Under the pieces are notes generated by a model. The model worked only from the letters and a program-made list of their open reading frames with translations. It did not search any database and was not told the DNA's origin. A stretch of DNA of 64,000 nt from Tunturiibacter empetritectus (GTDB taxonomy: Bacteria; Acidobacteriota; Terriglobia; Terriglobales; Acidobacteriaceae), in contig NZ_JACCCU010000001.1 of assembly GCF_013410875.1 (NCBI RefSeq), forward strand, positions 124,001-188,000, written 5' to 3'. Made by a program: the position numbers and the translations under genes. Positions 25,996-34,943 of the stretch are shown here, piece after piece (position 1 is the first letter of the stretch; each line of letters begins with the position of its first letter).

Positions 25996-26151
25996 ATGGC
26001 AAACACCAAGAGCATCACCGACACACAGGAGCGCAAGAAGGTAAAGCGCGCAGCACGCAAAGCCGCACCAGCAAAGGGTCCGCGCACCGGTGCCCGCGGC
26101 GAGAACAAGCAAAAGGTTAAGAAGGCAGCCCGCGGCCAAAGCAAGCGGTAG
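25996..26151 (+). CDS. Small highly basic protein (51 residues)
   Basis: ATG 25996 to TAG 26151. Begins MANTKSITDTQERKKVKRAA and ends AARGQSKR; about one third of residues are Lys or Arg, there are no Trp, Tyr, Phe or Cys, and it is rich in Ala and Gly. Composition resembles H1-like histone tails or ribosome-associated basic peptides, so nucleic-acid binding is likely. A purine-rich AGAAGAAAG lies upstream. It sits 42 bases after pcrA. Basic composition sustained to the stop in a GC-rich gap supports a real gene. Function unknown. Confidence 0.6.
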   Translation: MANTKSITDTQERKKVKRAARKAAPAKGPRTGARGENKQKVKKAARGQSKR

Positions 26152-26284
26152 CCCCTGCCGGGGTCGCTCGCTAAAGTGTTGAGCCGCGTGATCCCGGCCT
26201 CCATTGAAGTAGAAGTCTTCTGAAATCGCATTGTGTAGTCGGAAACGCCCCGCACCAATTCATCTGTAAGCAGGAGCGAGCGCG

Positions 26285-27853
26285 CTGGCCAGGCAAATCT
26301 TTGCAACTAAGTCGATAGACAAGCTGATCTCAGAATCGGAGAGGCCGGAGCACGCGTTGAAGAAGACGCTGGGCCCCGTTTCACTAACTGCGCTGGGTAT
26401 TGGCGCTGTGATCGGTTCAGGCATCTTTACGGTGATCGGCACGGCGATTGGTGGCAATCCTGCGAAGATTGCGGACTGGAAGGGCTCGCCGATTGTTGAC
26501 CTGATTGTCGGGTGGCTGCACCACACAAGCGGCGCAGTGGCGGGACGTCCCGGCGCCGGGCCAGCGTTGGCTTTGTCGCTGGTGCTGGTAGCTATCGTCT
26601 GCGCGTTAACCGGGCTCTGCTACGCAGAGTTGGCGTCGATGATTCCGATTGCGGGATCGGCGTACACGTATACGTATGCGACGTTGGGCGAGTTGATCGC
26701 CTGGGTGATTGGGTGGGACCTGATCCTCGAGTACGCCTTCAGCAACATGAGCGTGAGCGTGGGCTTTGCGGCCCATCTGGTGGCTCTGCTGGATTGGATC
26801 GGAATTCCGCTGTCTCCCATGTGGTTGTCGCCGGCTTACCTGCCGCTTGGCCTGCAGGACCTGCAGGGTAAGGACATCTACGCCAGCGGATGGCACGCTG
26901 GTTTCAACATTCCGGCGTTTCTGATCGTGTTGCTCCTGACGGTTGTGCTGGTGCGCGGCATTCGGGAGTCGGCGCGAACCAACAACATTATGGTGCTGGT
27001 CAAGATCGCGGCGATCCTGCTGTTCGTCTTCTTCGGTTTGAGTTTTATTCACCCGGCGAACTACACGCCCTTCTCGCCCAATGGGTGGTCGGGTGTCCTG
27101 GCGGGCGGGTCGATCATCTTCTTTACGTATATCGGGTTTGATTCGGTCTCGACGGCCAGCGAGGAGTGCAGGCAGCCCCGGCGCGATGTGCCGATTGGAA
27201 TCCTGGCAACGCTGTTGGTCTGCACGGTTCTCTACATTGGTGTTGCTGTGGTGCTGACGGGCATGGTGCCGTGGCTGTCGGTGGCGGGAGACGCTGCGCC
27301 GGTGGTGAATGCCCTGAAGCGGGTGGCTCTGACGCCAGGGGGGCACAAGCTGCATTGGGTGCAGCTAGCGGTGCTGATCGGTGCTCTGGTGGGCATGATC
27401 TCGTCGATCCTGGTGTTTCAGCTGGGTCAGGCGCGAGTATGGTTTGCCATGTCGCGGGACCGTTTGCTGCCGGATGTCTTCAGCAGGGTGCATCCGAAGT
27501 TCCGGACGCCGGCGTTCGCGACCTGGGTCGCAGGTGTGCTTGTGGCGATTCCTGCGGGGCTCTTTGACGTAGGTACGTTCGCGGAGATGTCGAACATTGG
27601 CACGTTGTTCGCGTTCGTGCTGGTTTCGATCGGGGTCATCGTGCTTAGGCACAGAGAGCCGAAACGTCATCGCGGGTTCCGCGTCCCGTTTGGGCCGGTG
27701 ATTCCTATTCTGTCGGTGCTGTTCTGCATCCTGTTGATGGCTGGACTGCCGGCGATCACGTGGGTGAGGTTCTTTGTGTGGCTGATCATCGGGTTGGTGG
27801 TTTACTTCTTCTACAGTCGCAAGCGGAGTGAGTTCTACACGCCGAAGGTTTAG
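26285..27853 (+). CDS. APC family cationic amino-acid permease, probable CTG start
   Basis: 522 residues from CTG 26285. Inner-membrane importer of amino acids with 12-14 transmembrane segments. GIGAVIGSGIFTVIG (helix 1), CYAELASMIPIAGSAYTY and FTYIGFDSVSTASEE are CAT/APC signatures. A TTG at 26357 is in frame, but the 24 codons before it encode FATKSIDKLISESE...HALKK, the conserved cytoplasmic N-terminus of this family. An in-frame stop at 26267 leaves CTG 26285 as the only start candidate there, with AGGAG 8 bases upstream. Specificity (Lys/Arg or broader) cannot be read. Confidence 0.9.
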   Translation: MARQIFATKSIDKLISESERPEHALKKTLGPVSLTALGIGAVIGSGIFTVIGTAIGGNPAKIADWKGSPIVDLIVGWLHHTSGAVAGRPGAGPALALSLVLVAIVCALTGLCYAELASMIPIAGSAYTYTYATLGELIAWVIGWDLILEYAFSNMSVSVGFAAHLVALLDWIGIPLSPMWLSPAYLPLGLQDLQGKDIYASGWHAGFNIPAFLIVLLLTVVLVRGIRESARTNNIMVLVKIAAILLFVFFGLSFIHPANYTPFSPNGWSGVLAGGSIIFFTYIGFDSVSTASEECRQPRRDVPIGILATLLVCTVLYIGVAVVLTGMVPWLSVAGDAAPVVNALKRVALTPGGHKLHWVQLAVLIGALVGMISSILVFQLGQARVWFAMSRDRLLPDVFSRVHPKFRTPAFATWVAGVLVAIPAGLFDVGTFAEMSNIGTLFAFVLVSIGVIVLRHREPKRHRGFRVPFGPVIPILSVLFCILLMAGLPAITWVRFFVWLIIGLVVYFFYSRKRSEFYTPKV

Positions 27854-27924
27854 GCAGCTTGGCCAACAAGCTGGAGCTGACGAGATGGGCCAAGAAGTCG
27901 GTCCAGGAAGTCTAAGATAGACAG

Positions 27925-28965
27925 ATGGCGCGAAGACAGACGAAACAAGACGCTGAGATCGATGTAGTTGACTGGCTGAGAAAGCTGCCGAAGGTTGAGC
28001 TGCATCTGCATCTCGAGGGAACGATTCAGCTGGATACTTTGCTGGAGTTGAGCAAGCGGCATGATGCGGAGCCGCTGACGAGTGAGGCGGCGAAGAAGCT
28101 CTATGTCTATGAGAATTTTCTTGGATTCATGGACTCGTTCAAGGCGGTTTCGGCCCGTCTGGTGGGGCCGGACGACTATGAGTTGATTGCTTACAACATG
28201 GTTCGGGATCTGGCGGCACAGGGTGTGGTGCATGCCGAGGTGTATATCTCGTTCGGGATTATCTATTACTGGAAGAACCAGCAGGTGGAGCCTTACGTCG
28301 AGGCGATCGAGCGGGGCCGGGTTCGGGCTGAGAAGGACTTTGGGACTACTGTCTACTGGCTGATCGATGCGGTGCGGCACTTCGGGGCGGAGGAGGCGGT
28401 GAAGGTGTTTCGGAAGGCCGCTGAGTTGCGGAGGCTGTATCCGAGCATCGTTGGGATCGGGATCGGCGGGGATGAGGCGCGGGGGAGTGCGGATCTGTTC
28501 AAGGAATCATATGCGGAGGCGAAGGCTGCGGGGCTGCGGCTGACGGCTCACGCGGGCGAGACGATCGGGCCGGAGAGCATCTGGGCGGCGATCAACATCG
28601 GAGCGGAGCGGGTGGGCCATGCCTTGTCCGCCCAGCATGATGCGGAGCTGCTGGAGGTGCTGGCGGAGCGACAGATTCCGCTGGAGCTGAATGTGACCAG
28701 CAACATCCGGACGGGCTGTTGCAAGAGCTTCGACGAGCATCCGGTGAAGCATTACTTTGACTCGGGGCTGATGGTGACGATCAACTCCGATGATCCTCCA
28801 ATGTTCGGGAGCAATCTGCTGGAAGAGTACGTGCTGGTGCAGAGCCGGTTCGAGTTTTCGCTCGAGCAGATGCGGGAGCTGGCGGCAAATGCGGTGGAGG
28901 CCAGCTTTCTGCCTCCGGAGCGGAAGCTCGGGCTGCTGCGGCGGGTGGAGCAGTACGGGTATTGA
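27925..28965 (+). CDS. add: Adenosine deaminase family protein
   Basis: 346 residues. Zinc enzyme deaminating adenosine to inosine, or a related adenine-type substrate. Metal and catalytic motifs: HLHLEG at 27-32, HAGE at about 210, GHA, and NSDDPPMFG near 290. The family also holds adenine deaminase and aminodeoxyfutalosine deaminase; the sequence alone does not settle which. It follows the permease on the same strand at 71 bases. A poly-C run begins 12 bases after the stop. Confidence 0.9.
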   Translation: MARRQTKQDAEIDVVDWLRKLPKVELHLHLEGTIQLDTLLELSKRHDAEPLTSEAAKKLYVYENFLGFMDSFKAVSARLVGPDDYELIAYNMVRDLAAQGVVHAEVYISFGIIYYWKNQQVEPYVEAIERGRVRAEKDFGTTVYWLIDAVRHFGAEEAVKVFRKAAELRRLYPSIVGIGIGGDEARGSADLFKESYAEAKAAGLRLTAHAGETIGPESIWAAINIGAERVGHALSAQHDAELLEVLAERQIPLELNVTSNIRTGCCKSFDEHPVKHYFDSGLMVTINSDDPPMFGSNLLEEYVLVQSRFEFSLEQMRELAANAVEASFLPPERKLGLLRRVEQYGY

Positions 28966-29281
28966 TTCTATGAGGTGCCCCCTCCCCCCCCCCCCATTAC
29001 CCGCGTGTAACTCCTTTATTTTTAATGAGTTACAGCTTGATACCCTCTGCAAAATATTCATTCTAAACGGGTTGCTTGCAGATTCCTCCAAGCAAAGGGG
29101 TTACGAGTCAGTTCTACCCTTTAAAGCAATGTAGCCCCAGAGTTGGCCGGGGCTATATTGCGATCTGTATCCAGTATAGCGGTTTGACCATAACTAATAC
29201 GCCACGCGAATGTGCTGGATTGGCGCGGGTTTTCGCCGTTCGGGGGCTTGACAAGGTTTTGCCGCGACCGAAGCCTAGTGT
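28966..29281. other. Non-coding region with poly-C tract and hairpins
   Basis: 316 bases without a credible gene. Contents: C5-T-C12 at 28978-28995; inverted repeat GTAACTC/GAGTTAC at 29007-29033; perfect inverted repeat TAGCCCC/GGGGCTA at 29132-29155 with a 10-base loop. Base composition around 29010-29130 is clearly AT-richer than the flanking genes. Possibly a dispersed intergenic repeat or a remnant of a transferred element. Confidence 0.55.
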
Positions 29282-29836
29282 CTACGGAGTGTTAATACGC
29301 TTTCCATAAATTGCGCAGATCGGAGCAGTTCCTCGCCGTAGATCCGATCCATACTTCTCTGCGAGTTTTTCCTGGAGTTCCCCGCATATTGCGTGGCCCA
29401 TCTCATGGGTGACCGCATAATCGAGAATACTTCCTGGTGGCAGACCAAATCTGCGAGCGACCATTGACTGACGAGAGCCCACGGTTTCAAAGAGTTCTTC
29501 TTCCAACACGGTGACGCGAGCGCTGAGCTCGCTGAACGCGGGCGATTCCGGGTCCCCGCCCAACTGCTTTATCGTCTTTCTCCAGTGTGCTGAACCTGCA
29601 AGCACGAAAGTCCACTGACCCATTTTTTCAGTTGGATATCTTTCGAGAACCTTTGCCAGCAGCGAGGCGCTCGTAAGACATTGAGATGGGTCGTAATCAA
29701 GTGTGCAGGAGAACGAGATAGCGCGCGAGAGAGAGGCAGGACGTTTTGGAAGGTCTACCGGCTGGATTCTAATTGAGGTCGTTTGCGCACTGATGGAGGA
29801 CACCCATAGAAAGATGACAGCGGTGAAGATTTTCAT
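29282..29836 (-). CDS. Small secreted HExxH protein (putative metallopeptidase-like)
   Basis: 184 residues from ATG 29836 (AGG 8 bases upstream; a GTG at 29845 is also in frame). Signal peptide MKIFTAVIFLWVSSISAQ. The mature protein has two Cys early (SCTLDYDPSQC) and two late (AICGE, PICAIY), suggesting disulfides. About residue 150 is AVTHEMGHAICGE, a HExxH zincin motif in a helix, preceded by PPGSILDY. No third zinc ligand is certain; Glu in GELQE or EKLAEKYG could serve. I know no named family. Divergent from the ToxR-PD40 gene. Confidence 0.65.
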   Translation of the reverse strand: MKIFTAVIFLWVSSISAQTTSIRIQPVDLPKRPASLSRAISFSCTLDYDPSQCLTSASLLAKVLERYPTEKMGQWTFVLAGSAHWRKTIKQLGGDPESPAFSELSARVTVLEEELFETVGSRQSMVARRFGLPPGSILDYAVTHEMGHAICGELQEKLAEKYGSDLRRGTAPICAIYGKRINTP

Positions 29837-30180
29837 GGCAGGCACCTCATTGGTTCCCGCCTACGTTGCTCCCTTCGACCTGCTACCTCAATGCGAGGCA
29901 GGTCGAAATGGTGTCTCAAACAGATCACTGCTAAACTTCTGCGTTCTTATCGAGATAGCAGTGACTGTGATGTCCGAGCCGATGCCGATCTGGGAATAGA
30001 ACTTTCCGGTCTTGAGCGAGCCCGTTCCAGCCACTACCCTGATTCGCGCGACCTCAAATATAAATAGTTCTACATCATCGATTTAGTGGAGCAGGATCAG
30101 CGATATATCGACTCTCGCGAGGCGCTGCTGCGTCCTCAGAAAGAGGGCCGAAATGATAAACTCCGTGCCACAGGTGAGCG
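29837..30180. other. Divergent intergenic region with long inverted repeat
   Basis: 344 bases between divergent genes. Main structure: perfect 10-base inverted repeat TTCGACCTGC/GCAGGTCGAA at 29874-29907 with a 14-base loop, 38 bases upstream of the HExxH gene start. It could be a regulator-binding site or an mRNA hairpin. No coding frame is convincing. Confidence 0.5.
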
Positions 30181-32322
30181 ATGGCCGACCGAGCAGAGGG
30201 TCCCGGCTCAATACGATTCGCTCCGTTTGAGCTGGTGCTCGAACCTGAAGAGCTGCGCAGGAATGGAATACGGGTCAAGGTGTCTGGGCAGGCACTTCAG
30301 GTCCTTATCGTTCTGGCCTCGGAACGTGGACGGCTCGTCACTCGCGAACATCTTCATAAGGTGCTCTGGCCGGCAACGTCATTTGGAGACTTCGAACACG
30401 GGCTGAACGCCGCTGTAAATCGACTTCGAGAGATTCTCGGCGACTCCGCCATAAATCCTAAATACATCGAGACCATCCCGCGGCAGGGTTATCGGTTTAT
30501 CGCTGCGAACAAGGTCGAAGACGAGCAGGTTCCGCCATTGCCGCCTATTGCTTCGACGGAACCTCCGAGACCACCTGCAAAGCTACCTTCCCGAAGGTGG
30601 TGGATTGTACTGGCCGTCGCTGCATGCATCCTCATCAGCCTGGCATGCATTCGACTTAAAGCCAGGCTTGAAGAAGCGTCGCGACTGCTAAGGATTCAGC
30701 GTCTCACGGTTGTTCCATTTACGTCACTGCCTGGCAATGTCACCTCGCCTGCCTTTTCCCCGGATGGAAGCGAGGTCGCATTCGGGTGGGATGGGGAGAC
30801 CAACGGCGCAGGATACGATCTCTATGTGAAGGCGATCGGTTCCGAGAACCCTTTGCGCATTACTCACCACCCGTCCGAGAAACTTTCGATAGCCTGGTCG
30901 CCGGATGGGCGCGCCATCGCAATCAGCCGCGTTTCAAAAGAGGGGGCTTCCGGTATCTTTCTGGTTCCGCCGACCGGTGGCCCGGAACGGAAGATCTCTT
31001 CTCGAAGCTCCACGTACTGGTATGGGAATGAACTCAGCTGGTCTCCCGACGGCAAGTATCTTGCTTTCACGGATCACCCGGAAACCTCCTACCAGTCGAT
31101 CATGCTCTATTTGCTTTCGATGAGCACATTGAAGGCAACGCCAGTGACAAAGGACTGTAAGGAAGCCGTCTTGCCTTCCTTTTCCCCAAAAGGCGAACTT
31201 ATGGCATGGGTTTGTGCGGATAAGTGGGGAAGCGAGTCGTTACGTCTCCTGAATGTGGGCGATGGAAGCACCACAGAGCTACTGAAGGTGCATGAGATGA
31301 TCGGCGGCGTCGCCTGGTCAAGAGATGGCGACAGCATCCTTTACAGCTCCCCCTTGATTGGAGGTGGTCTTTGGGAAGTCGTTCTCACTCACCCGGAGCG
31401 CGCGCAAAGACTACCGATTGGACATGACGTTTCGGATCTAACCGTGAGTTCGTCCGGCCGTCGCCTTGTCTATCTGCAAAGCTCCACTAACACCAACATC
31501 TGGCGGCTTGATCTCGAAGCATCTCCAGCGCAAGCGCACAAGCTAATCGTCTCCTCCGCAGAACAGGAATCAGCCAGCATCTCGCCAGATGGTAGAAGAA
31601 TAGCGTTCGAGTCCGACCGCAGCGGAGCCATTGAAATTTGGGTCTGCGACGTCGACGGATCCAACGTCCTCCAACTGACCTCCTTCGGTGTTATGAGTGG
31701 CACACCGCGCTGGTCTCCCGACGGAGGTCTAATCGCTTTTGACTCACGATTCGGCGGCGAATCCAATCTCTACACGGTCGATCCGGAGGGAGGCGTTCCA
31801 GCCAAGCTCAATATCGACATACCCGACAAATCACAGCCAGGCTGGTCGCCAGACGGTAAGTGGATCTACTTCACACAGGGTGATGACACCGGCGAGCCCT
31901 CCATCTGGAAGGCGCCGTCGCAGGGTGGCCACGCTGTACAGCTTGCGAGTGTCCCAGCAGCCACGCCTCTGGCCTCACCTGACGGTCAGTATGTTTACTT
32001 CTTCCGAAAAAAGAGGCTTTGGCGCATGTTGCCGGATGGCTCTTCGCCCGAAGAGCTAAAAGGTATGCCGGAGCTAAGCTTCCAGGGAGCCGAATGGTTT
32101 CCCTCCAAAGCAGGAATCTACTTCATGACCCATGAGAACGGGAAGACAACCATCGAGCTGTTCGACACTGGAACCCAAAAGGTTCGCCCTGTCTTCTCGC
32201 TCGAAAACGCTTCACCCTATTGGATCGGCGCAATGCCGGTCTCTCCGGATGGTAAGTGGATGCTGTTCCCACAAGTCGATGGGCATTCCAGCAATCTGAT
32301 GATGATTGAAAACATGCAGTAG
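30181..32322 (+). CDS. ToxR/CadC-type membrane regulator with periplasmic PD40 propeller
   Basis: 713 residues. An OmpR/PhoB-like winged helix (about 10-110; IRFAPFELVLEPEELRRNG, HGLNAAVNRLREILGD, YIETIPRQGYRFIA) is joined by a Pro-rich linker to one transmembrane helix (about 139-157, WWIVLAVAACILISLACI) and a TolB/PD40-like propeller with repeated SPDG(K/R) blades filling the rest. Such one-component proteins are common in acidobacteria and are thought to sense periplasmic signals directly. ATG 30181 has GGTGAG upstream. Target genes unknown; the divergent HExxH gene is the first candidate. Confidence 0.9.
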   Translation: MADRAEGPGSIRFAPFELVLEPEELRRNGIRVKVSGQALQVLIVLASERGRLVTREHLHKVLWPATSFGDFEHGLNAAVNRLREILGDSAINPKYIETIPRQGYRFIAANKVEDEQVPPLPPIASTEPPRPPAKLPSRRWWIVLAVAACILISLACIRLKARLEEASRLLRIQRLTVVPFTSLPGNVTSPAFSPDGSEVAFGWDGETNGAGYDLYVKAIGSENPLRITHHPSEKLSIAWSPDGRAIAISRVSKEGASGIFLVPPTGGPERKISSRSSTYWYGNELSWSPDGKYLAFTDHPETSYQSIMLYLLSMSTLKATPVTKDCKEAVLPSFSPKGELMAWVCADKWGSESLRLLNVGDGSTTELLKVHEMIGGVAWSRDGDSILYSSPLIGGGLWEVVLTHPERAQRLPIGHDVSDLTVSSSGRRLVYLQSSTNTNIWRLDLEASPAQAHKLIVSSAEQESASISPDGRRIAFESDRSGAIEIWVCDVDGSNVLQLTSFGVMSGTPRWSPDGGLIAFDSRFGGESNLYTVDPEGGVPAKLNIDIPDKSQPGWSPDGKWIYFTQGDDTGEPSIWKAPSQGGHAVQLASVPAATPLASPDGQYVYFFRKKRLWRMLPDGSSPEELKGMPELSFQGAEWFPSKAGIYFMTHENGKTTIELFDTGTQKVRPVFSLENASPYWIGAMPVSPDGKWMLFPQVDGHSSNLMMIENMQ

Positions 32323-32581
32323 AACACCTGTGCAAACGAAAGAATACTGTCCGATCAGATAGATGGAGGGGGCACGTTCTTCCGCATGTTCAGGGAATGG
32401 CGCCATGCTTACTCTTGCTCCAGAGACGTCGAATCAATATCTTACGCTCTGCCATTTACCGTATCTTCTTGCGGTTCCGCAGATTTTGAAGGCCAACGCG
32501 TGCCGAACTAGGCTAAACTAGTAAAGACGCGCACTTTCCCCAAAACATCACTCCTAAGCGCACAGACAGGACACACACGCA

Positions 32582-34414
32582 GTGAGCAACTCAACCGCAG
32601 TAGCCGTTAAGCCTATCTTCAATATCGCCATCATCGCCCACGTCGATCATGGCAAGACCACTCTCGTCGACGCCATGCTTCGGCAGTCCGGGACCTTTCG
32701 CTCCAACGAGGCCGTTACCGACCGCGTTATGGACTCCAACGATCTTGAAAAAGAGCGCGGCATCACGATTCTTGCGAAGAACACGGCCCTCTACTATCAC
32801 GACAACAAGATCAACATCGTCGACACTCCGGGCCACGCCGACTTCGGTGGGGAAGTAGAGCGCGCCTTGAAGATGGTCGATGGCGTTGTTCTGCTGGTCG
32901 ATGCCTCGGAAGGGCCTCTGCCCCAGACGCGGTACGTGCTTTCGAAGGCGCTCGAAGCTGGCCTCACGCCGATGGTTGTCATCAATAAGATTGACCGCCC
33001 TGACGCGCGCCCCCAGGAGGTTCTGAACGAAGTATATGACCTCTTCATCGACCTGGATGCAGACGAGTCTGTCCTCGACTTTCCGGTGCTCTACACCAAC
33101 GGAAAGCTCGGGACCGCGACGAACGATCTCGCGACCCCCGGCACGGACCTTCAGCCTCTCTTCGAGCAGATCGTCCAGACCATTCCCGTGTCCAAGGGCG
33201 ACCCTGAAGGCACCCTCCAGATCCTGGTCACCAACCTCGACTACTCCGACTACCTTGGTCGTCTAGCCATCGGTCGCGTCTTCAACGGCACCATGCGCAC
33301 TGGCCAGGAGTACAACGTTGCCAAGATCGACGGCAGCTTTACAAAGCACAAGATCACCAAGCTCTTCAGCTTCTCTGGACTGAAGCGCACCGACATTGAT
33401 GAGACGCAGGTAGGCGACATCGTGGCGATCGCCGGTATTCCCGGCATCTTTATCGGCGAGAGCTTCTGCGACCTCGAGAATCCGCAGCCGCTTCCGCAGA
33501 TAACGATTGATGAGCCGACGATTGCTATTCAGTTCAACGTGAATAACTCCCCGTTTGCCGGACGCGAAGGCAAGTTTGTCACCTCGCGAAATCTTCGCGA
33601 TCGGCTGGACAAAGAGCTGCTTACCAACGTGTCTCTCAAGATGCAGGACACCGGTTCGCCGGACTCCTTCAAGGTGCTGGGCCGTGGTGAACTTCAGCTT
33701 GGCATTCTCATTGAGATGATGCGTCGCGAGGGCTTCGAGCTGATGGCCAGCCGTCCGGAGATCGTGACCAAACGCATCGACGATCAGTTGATGGAGCCGG
33801 TTGAGCATCTCTCGATCGACGTTCCGGAGAACTTTGTCGGTACGGTGATTGAGCGCCTTGGGCCGAGAAAAGGCGAGATGGTGAAGATGATCAATCACGG
33901 TTCAGGCCGTGTCCGTATGGAGTTCCGCATCCCCTCGCGCGGGTTGATTGGCTTGCGTTCTGAGATGCTTACCGAGACGCGTGGAACGATCATCATGAAC
34001 TCGATTCTTGATGGGTATGTCGCTTATCAGGGGGAGATTCCGCAGCGTCAGTCGGGTGCTTTGATATCGGATCGGCAGGGGACTACGACTGCTTATGCGC
34101 TTGAGGGTCTGCAGGACCGCGGCGTTCTGTTTGTTTCGGATGGCGTGGAAGTGTATGAAGGCATGGTAGTTGGCGAGCACTCGCGAGATAACGATCTGGA
34201 CGTCAACTGTGTTCGCGAGAAGAAGCTTTCGAATATGCGTGCTTCGGGTTCGGATGATGCGGTGCGGCTGGTTCCCTACAAGCAGCTGACGCTGGAGCAG
34301 TGCATCGAGTTCATCGCGGATGATGAGCTGGTGGAGGTTACGCCTAAGTCGTTGCGGATGCGGAAGAAGGTGCTTCAGGCTAACCGTCGTCCTCGCAAGG
34401 GCGGCAGCGAATAA
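32582..34414 (+). CDS. typA: Ribosome-associated GTPase TypA/BipA
   Basis: 610 residues, GTG start at 32582. Translational GTPase involved in ribosome assembly and stress adaptation. P-loop AHVDHGKT at 19-26, switch [33 protein letters not shown]; the C-terminal domain ([25 protein letters not shown]) is TypA-specific. Length matches the family. The gene ends with a clear terminator and appears monocistronic. Confidence 0.97.
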   Translation: MSNSTAVAVKPIFNIAIIAHVDHGKTTLVDAMLRQSGTFRSNEAVTDRVMDSNDLEKERGITILAKNTALYYHDNKINIVDTPGHADFGGEVERALKMVDGVVLLVDASEGPLPQTRYVLSKALEAGLTPMVVINKIDRPDARPQEVLNEVYDLFIDLDADESVLDFPVLYTNGKLGTATNDLATPGTDLQPLFEQIVQTIPVSKGDPEGTLQILVTNLDYSDYLGRLAIGRVFNGTMRTGQEYNVAKIDGSFTKHKITKLFSFSGLKRTDIDETQVGDIVAIAGIPGIFIGESFCDLENPQPLPQITIDEPTIAIQFNVNNSPFAGREGKFVTSRNLRDRLDKELLTNVSLKMQDTGSPDSFKVLGRGELQLGILIEMMRREGFELMASRPEIVTKRIDDQLMEPVEHLSIDVPENFVGTVIERLGPRKGEMVKMINHGSGRVRMEFRIPSRGLIGLRSEMLTETRGTIIMNSILDGYVAYQGEIPQRQSGALISDRQGTTTAYALEGLQDRGVLFVSDGVEVYEGMVVGEHSRDNDLDVNCVREKKLSNMRASGSDDAVRLVPYKQLTLEQCIEFIADDELVEVTPKSLRMRKKVLQANRRPRKGGSE

Positions 34415-34438
34415 CGACCGACAGCAGATGGTTTTTTG

Positions 34439-34474
34439 ACGGCCGGACCCTTCGAGGTTCGGCCGTAGTTTTTT
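34439..34474 (+). terminator. Rho-independent terminator of typA
   Basis: ACGGCCGGACC (34439-34449) pairs with GGTTCGGCCGT (34456-34466) with one G-U pair and a short loop, followed by AGTTTTTT. It lies 25 bases after the typA stop. Confidence 0.85.
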
Positions 34475-34720
34475 GTGGACTGAAGAAAAGTTATTCGTGG
34501 TTAGAGGGTGGTTTTTGCAGGGGTTTTTGCGAAAAACGGGTGTTTTGATGTGGTTTTTTGGTGGTGAGGACAAGGTGTTTTGCGTGGTGGATGTGGAGTT
34601 TAAACATCCACTTTTCTGGCTTCTGAAAAAGTGACACGGTTTTGAAGTTTATTTTGGCTTGAAGCGAGGCAGTCGCATCTTCCCAGGGTGAGAAAGAACA
34701 GGCAACTGCGTGAAGTAGGT

Positions 34721-34797
34721 GGGTGGAAAGGTACGAGCGGTTTGGGCGGGGCGGAGTTCGTCGGGATCCTTCGCTGCGCTCAGGATGACAGCAAAGG
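34721..34797. repeat. Dispersed intergenic repeat, copy 1
   Basis: About 77 bases that align by eye with 37275-37350, sharing GGAA(A)GGTACGA(A/G)CGGT, GTCGGGATCCTTC and TTCAGGATGAC-type blocks. The minus-strand reading of this element gives the HPERSEGS motif often seen as spurious protein in acidobacterial databases. The short stem ATCCT/AGGAT lies inside. Confidence 0.65.
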
Positions 34798-34900
34798 CCT
34801 AAGGCTCAGGATGACAGCAAAGGCCCAAGGCTCAGGATGACAGCAAAGGCCCAATGCTCAGGATGACAGCAAAGGCCCAATGCTCAGGATGACAGCAAAG
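34781..34900. repeat. 26-bp tandem repeat array (four full copies plus a partial)
   Basis: Unit CAGGATGACAGCAAAGGCCC followed by AA(G/T)GCT, starting at 34781, 34807, 34833, 34859 and 34885 (last partial). Adjacent units differ at one or two bases, the last two full units being identical, so expansion is recent. The unit is the distal end of the dispersed repeat copied in tandem. There are no unique spacers, so it is not CRISPR. Confidence 0.9.
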
Positions 34901-34943
34901 GGGTCATACGGGCTTCGCCAACGGGATGCCTGGGAATCAACGG

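Larger units (their letters stand above)
34475..34943. other. Repeat-bearing intergenic region
   Basis: No gene. From 34490 to 34650 it is T/G-rich with many GTTTT runs; from 34721 it contains a dispersed repeat copy and a tandem array (listed separately). The two flanking genes converge here (typA plus, ClC minus). Confidence 0.5.

Noticed and set aside
29132..29155. TAGCCCC/GGGGCTA hairpin as a terminator
   Set aside because: No T-run follows on either strand; kept only as a structure in the intergenic note.
34781..34900. Possible CRISPR array
   Set aside because: Repeats are directly tandem with no unique spacers and no cas genes nearby.
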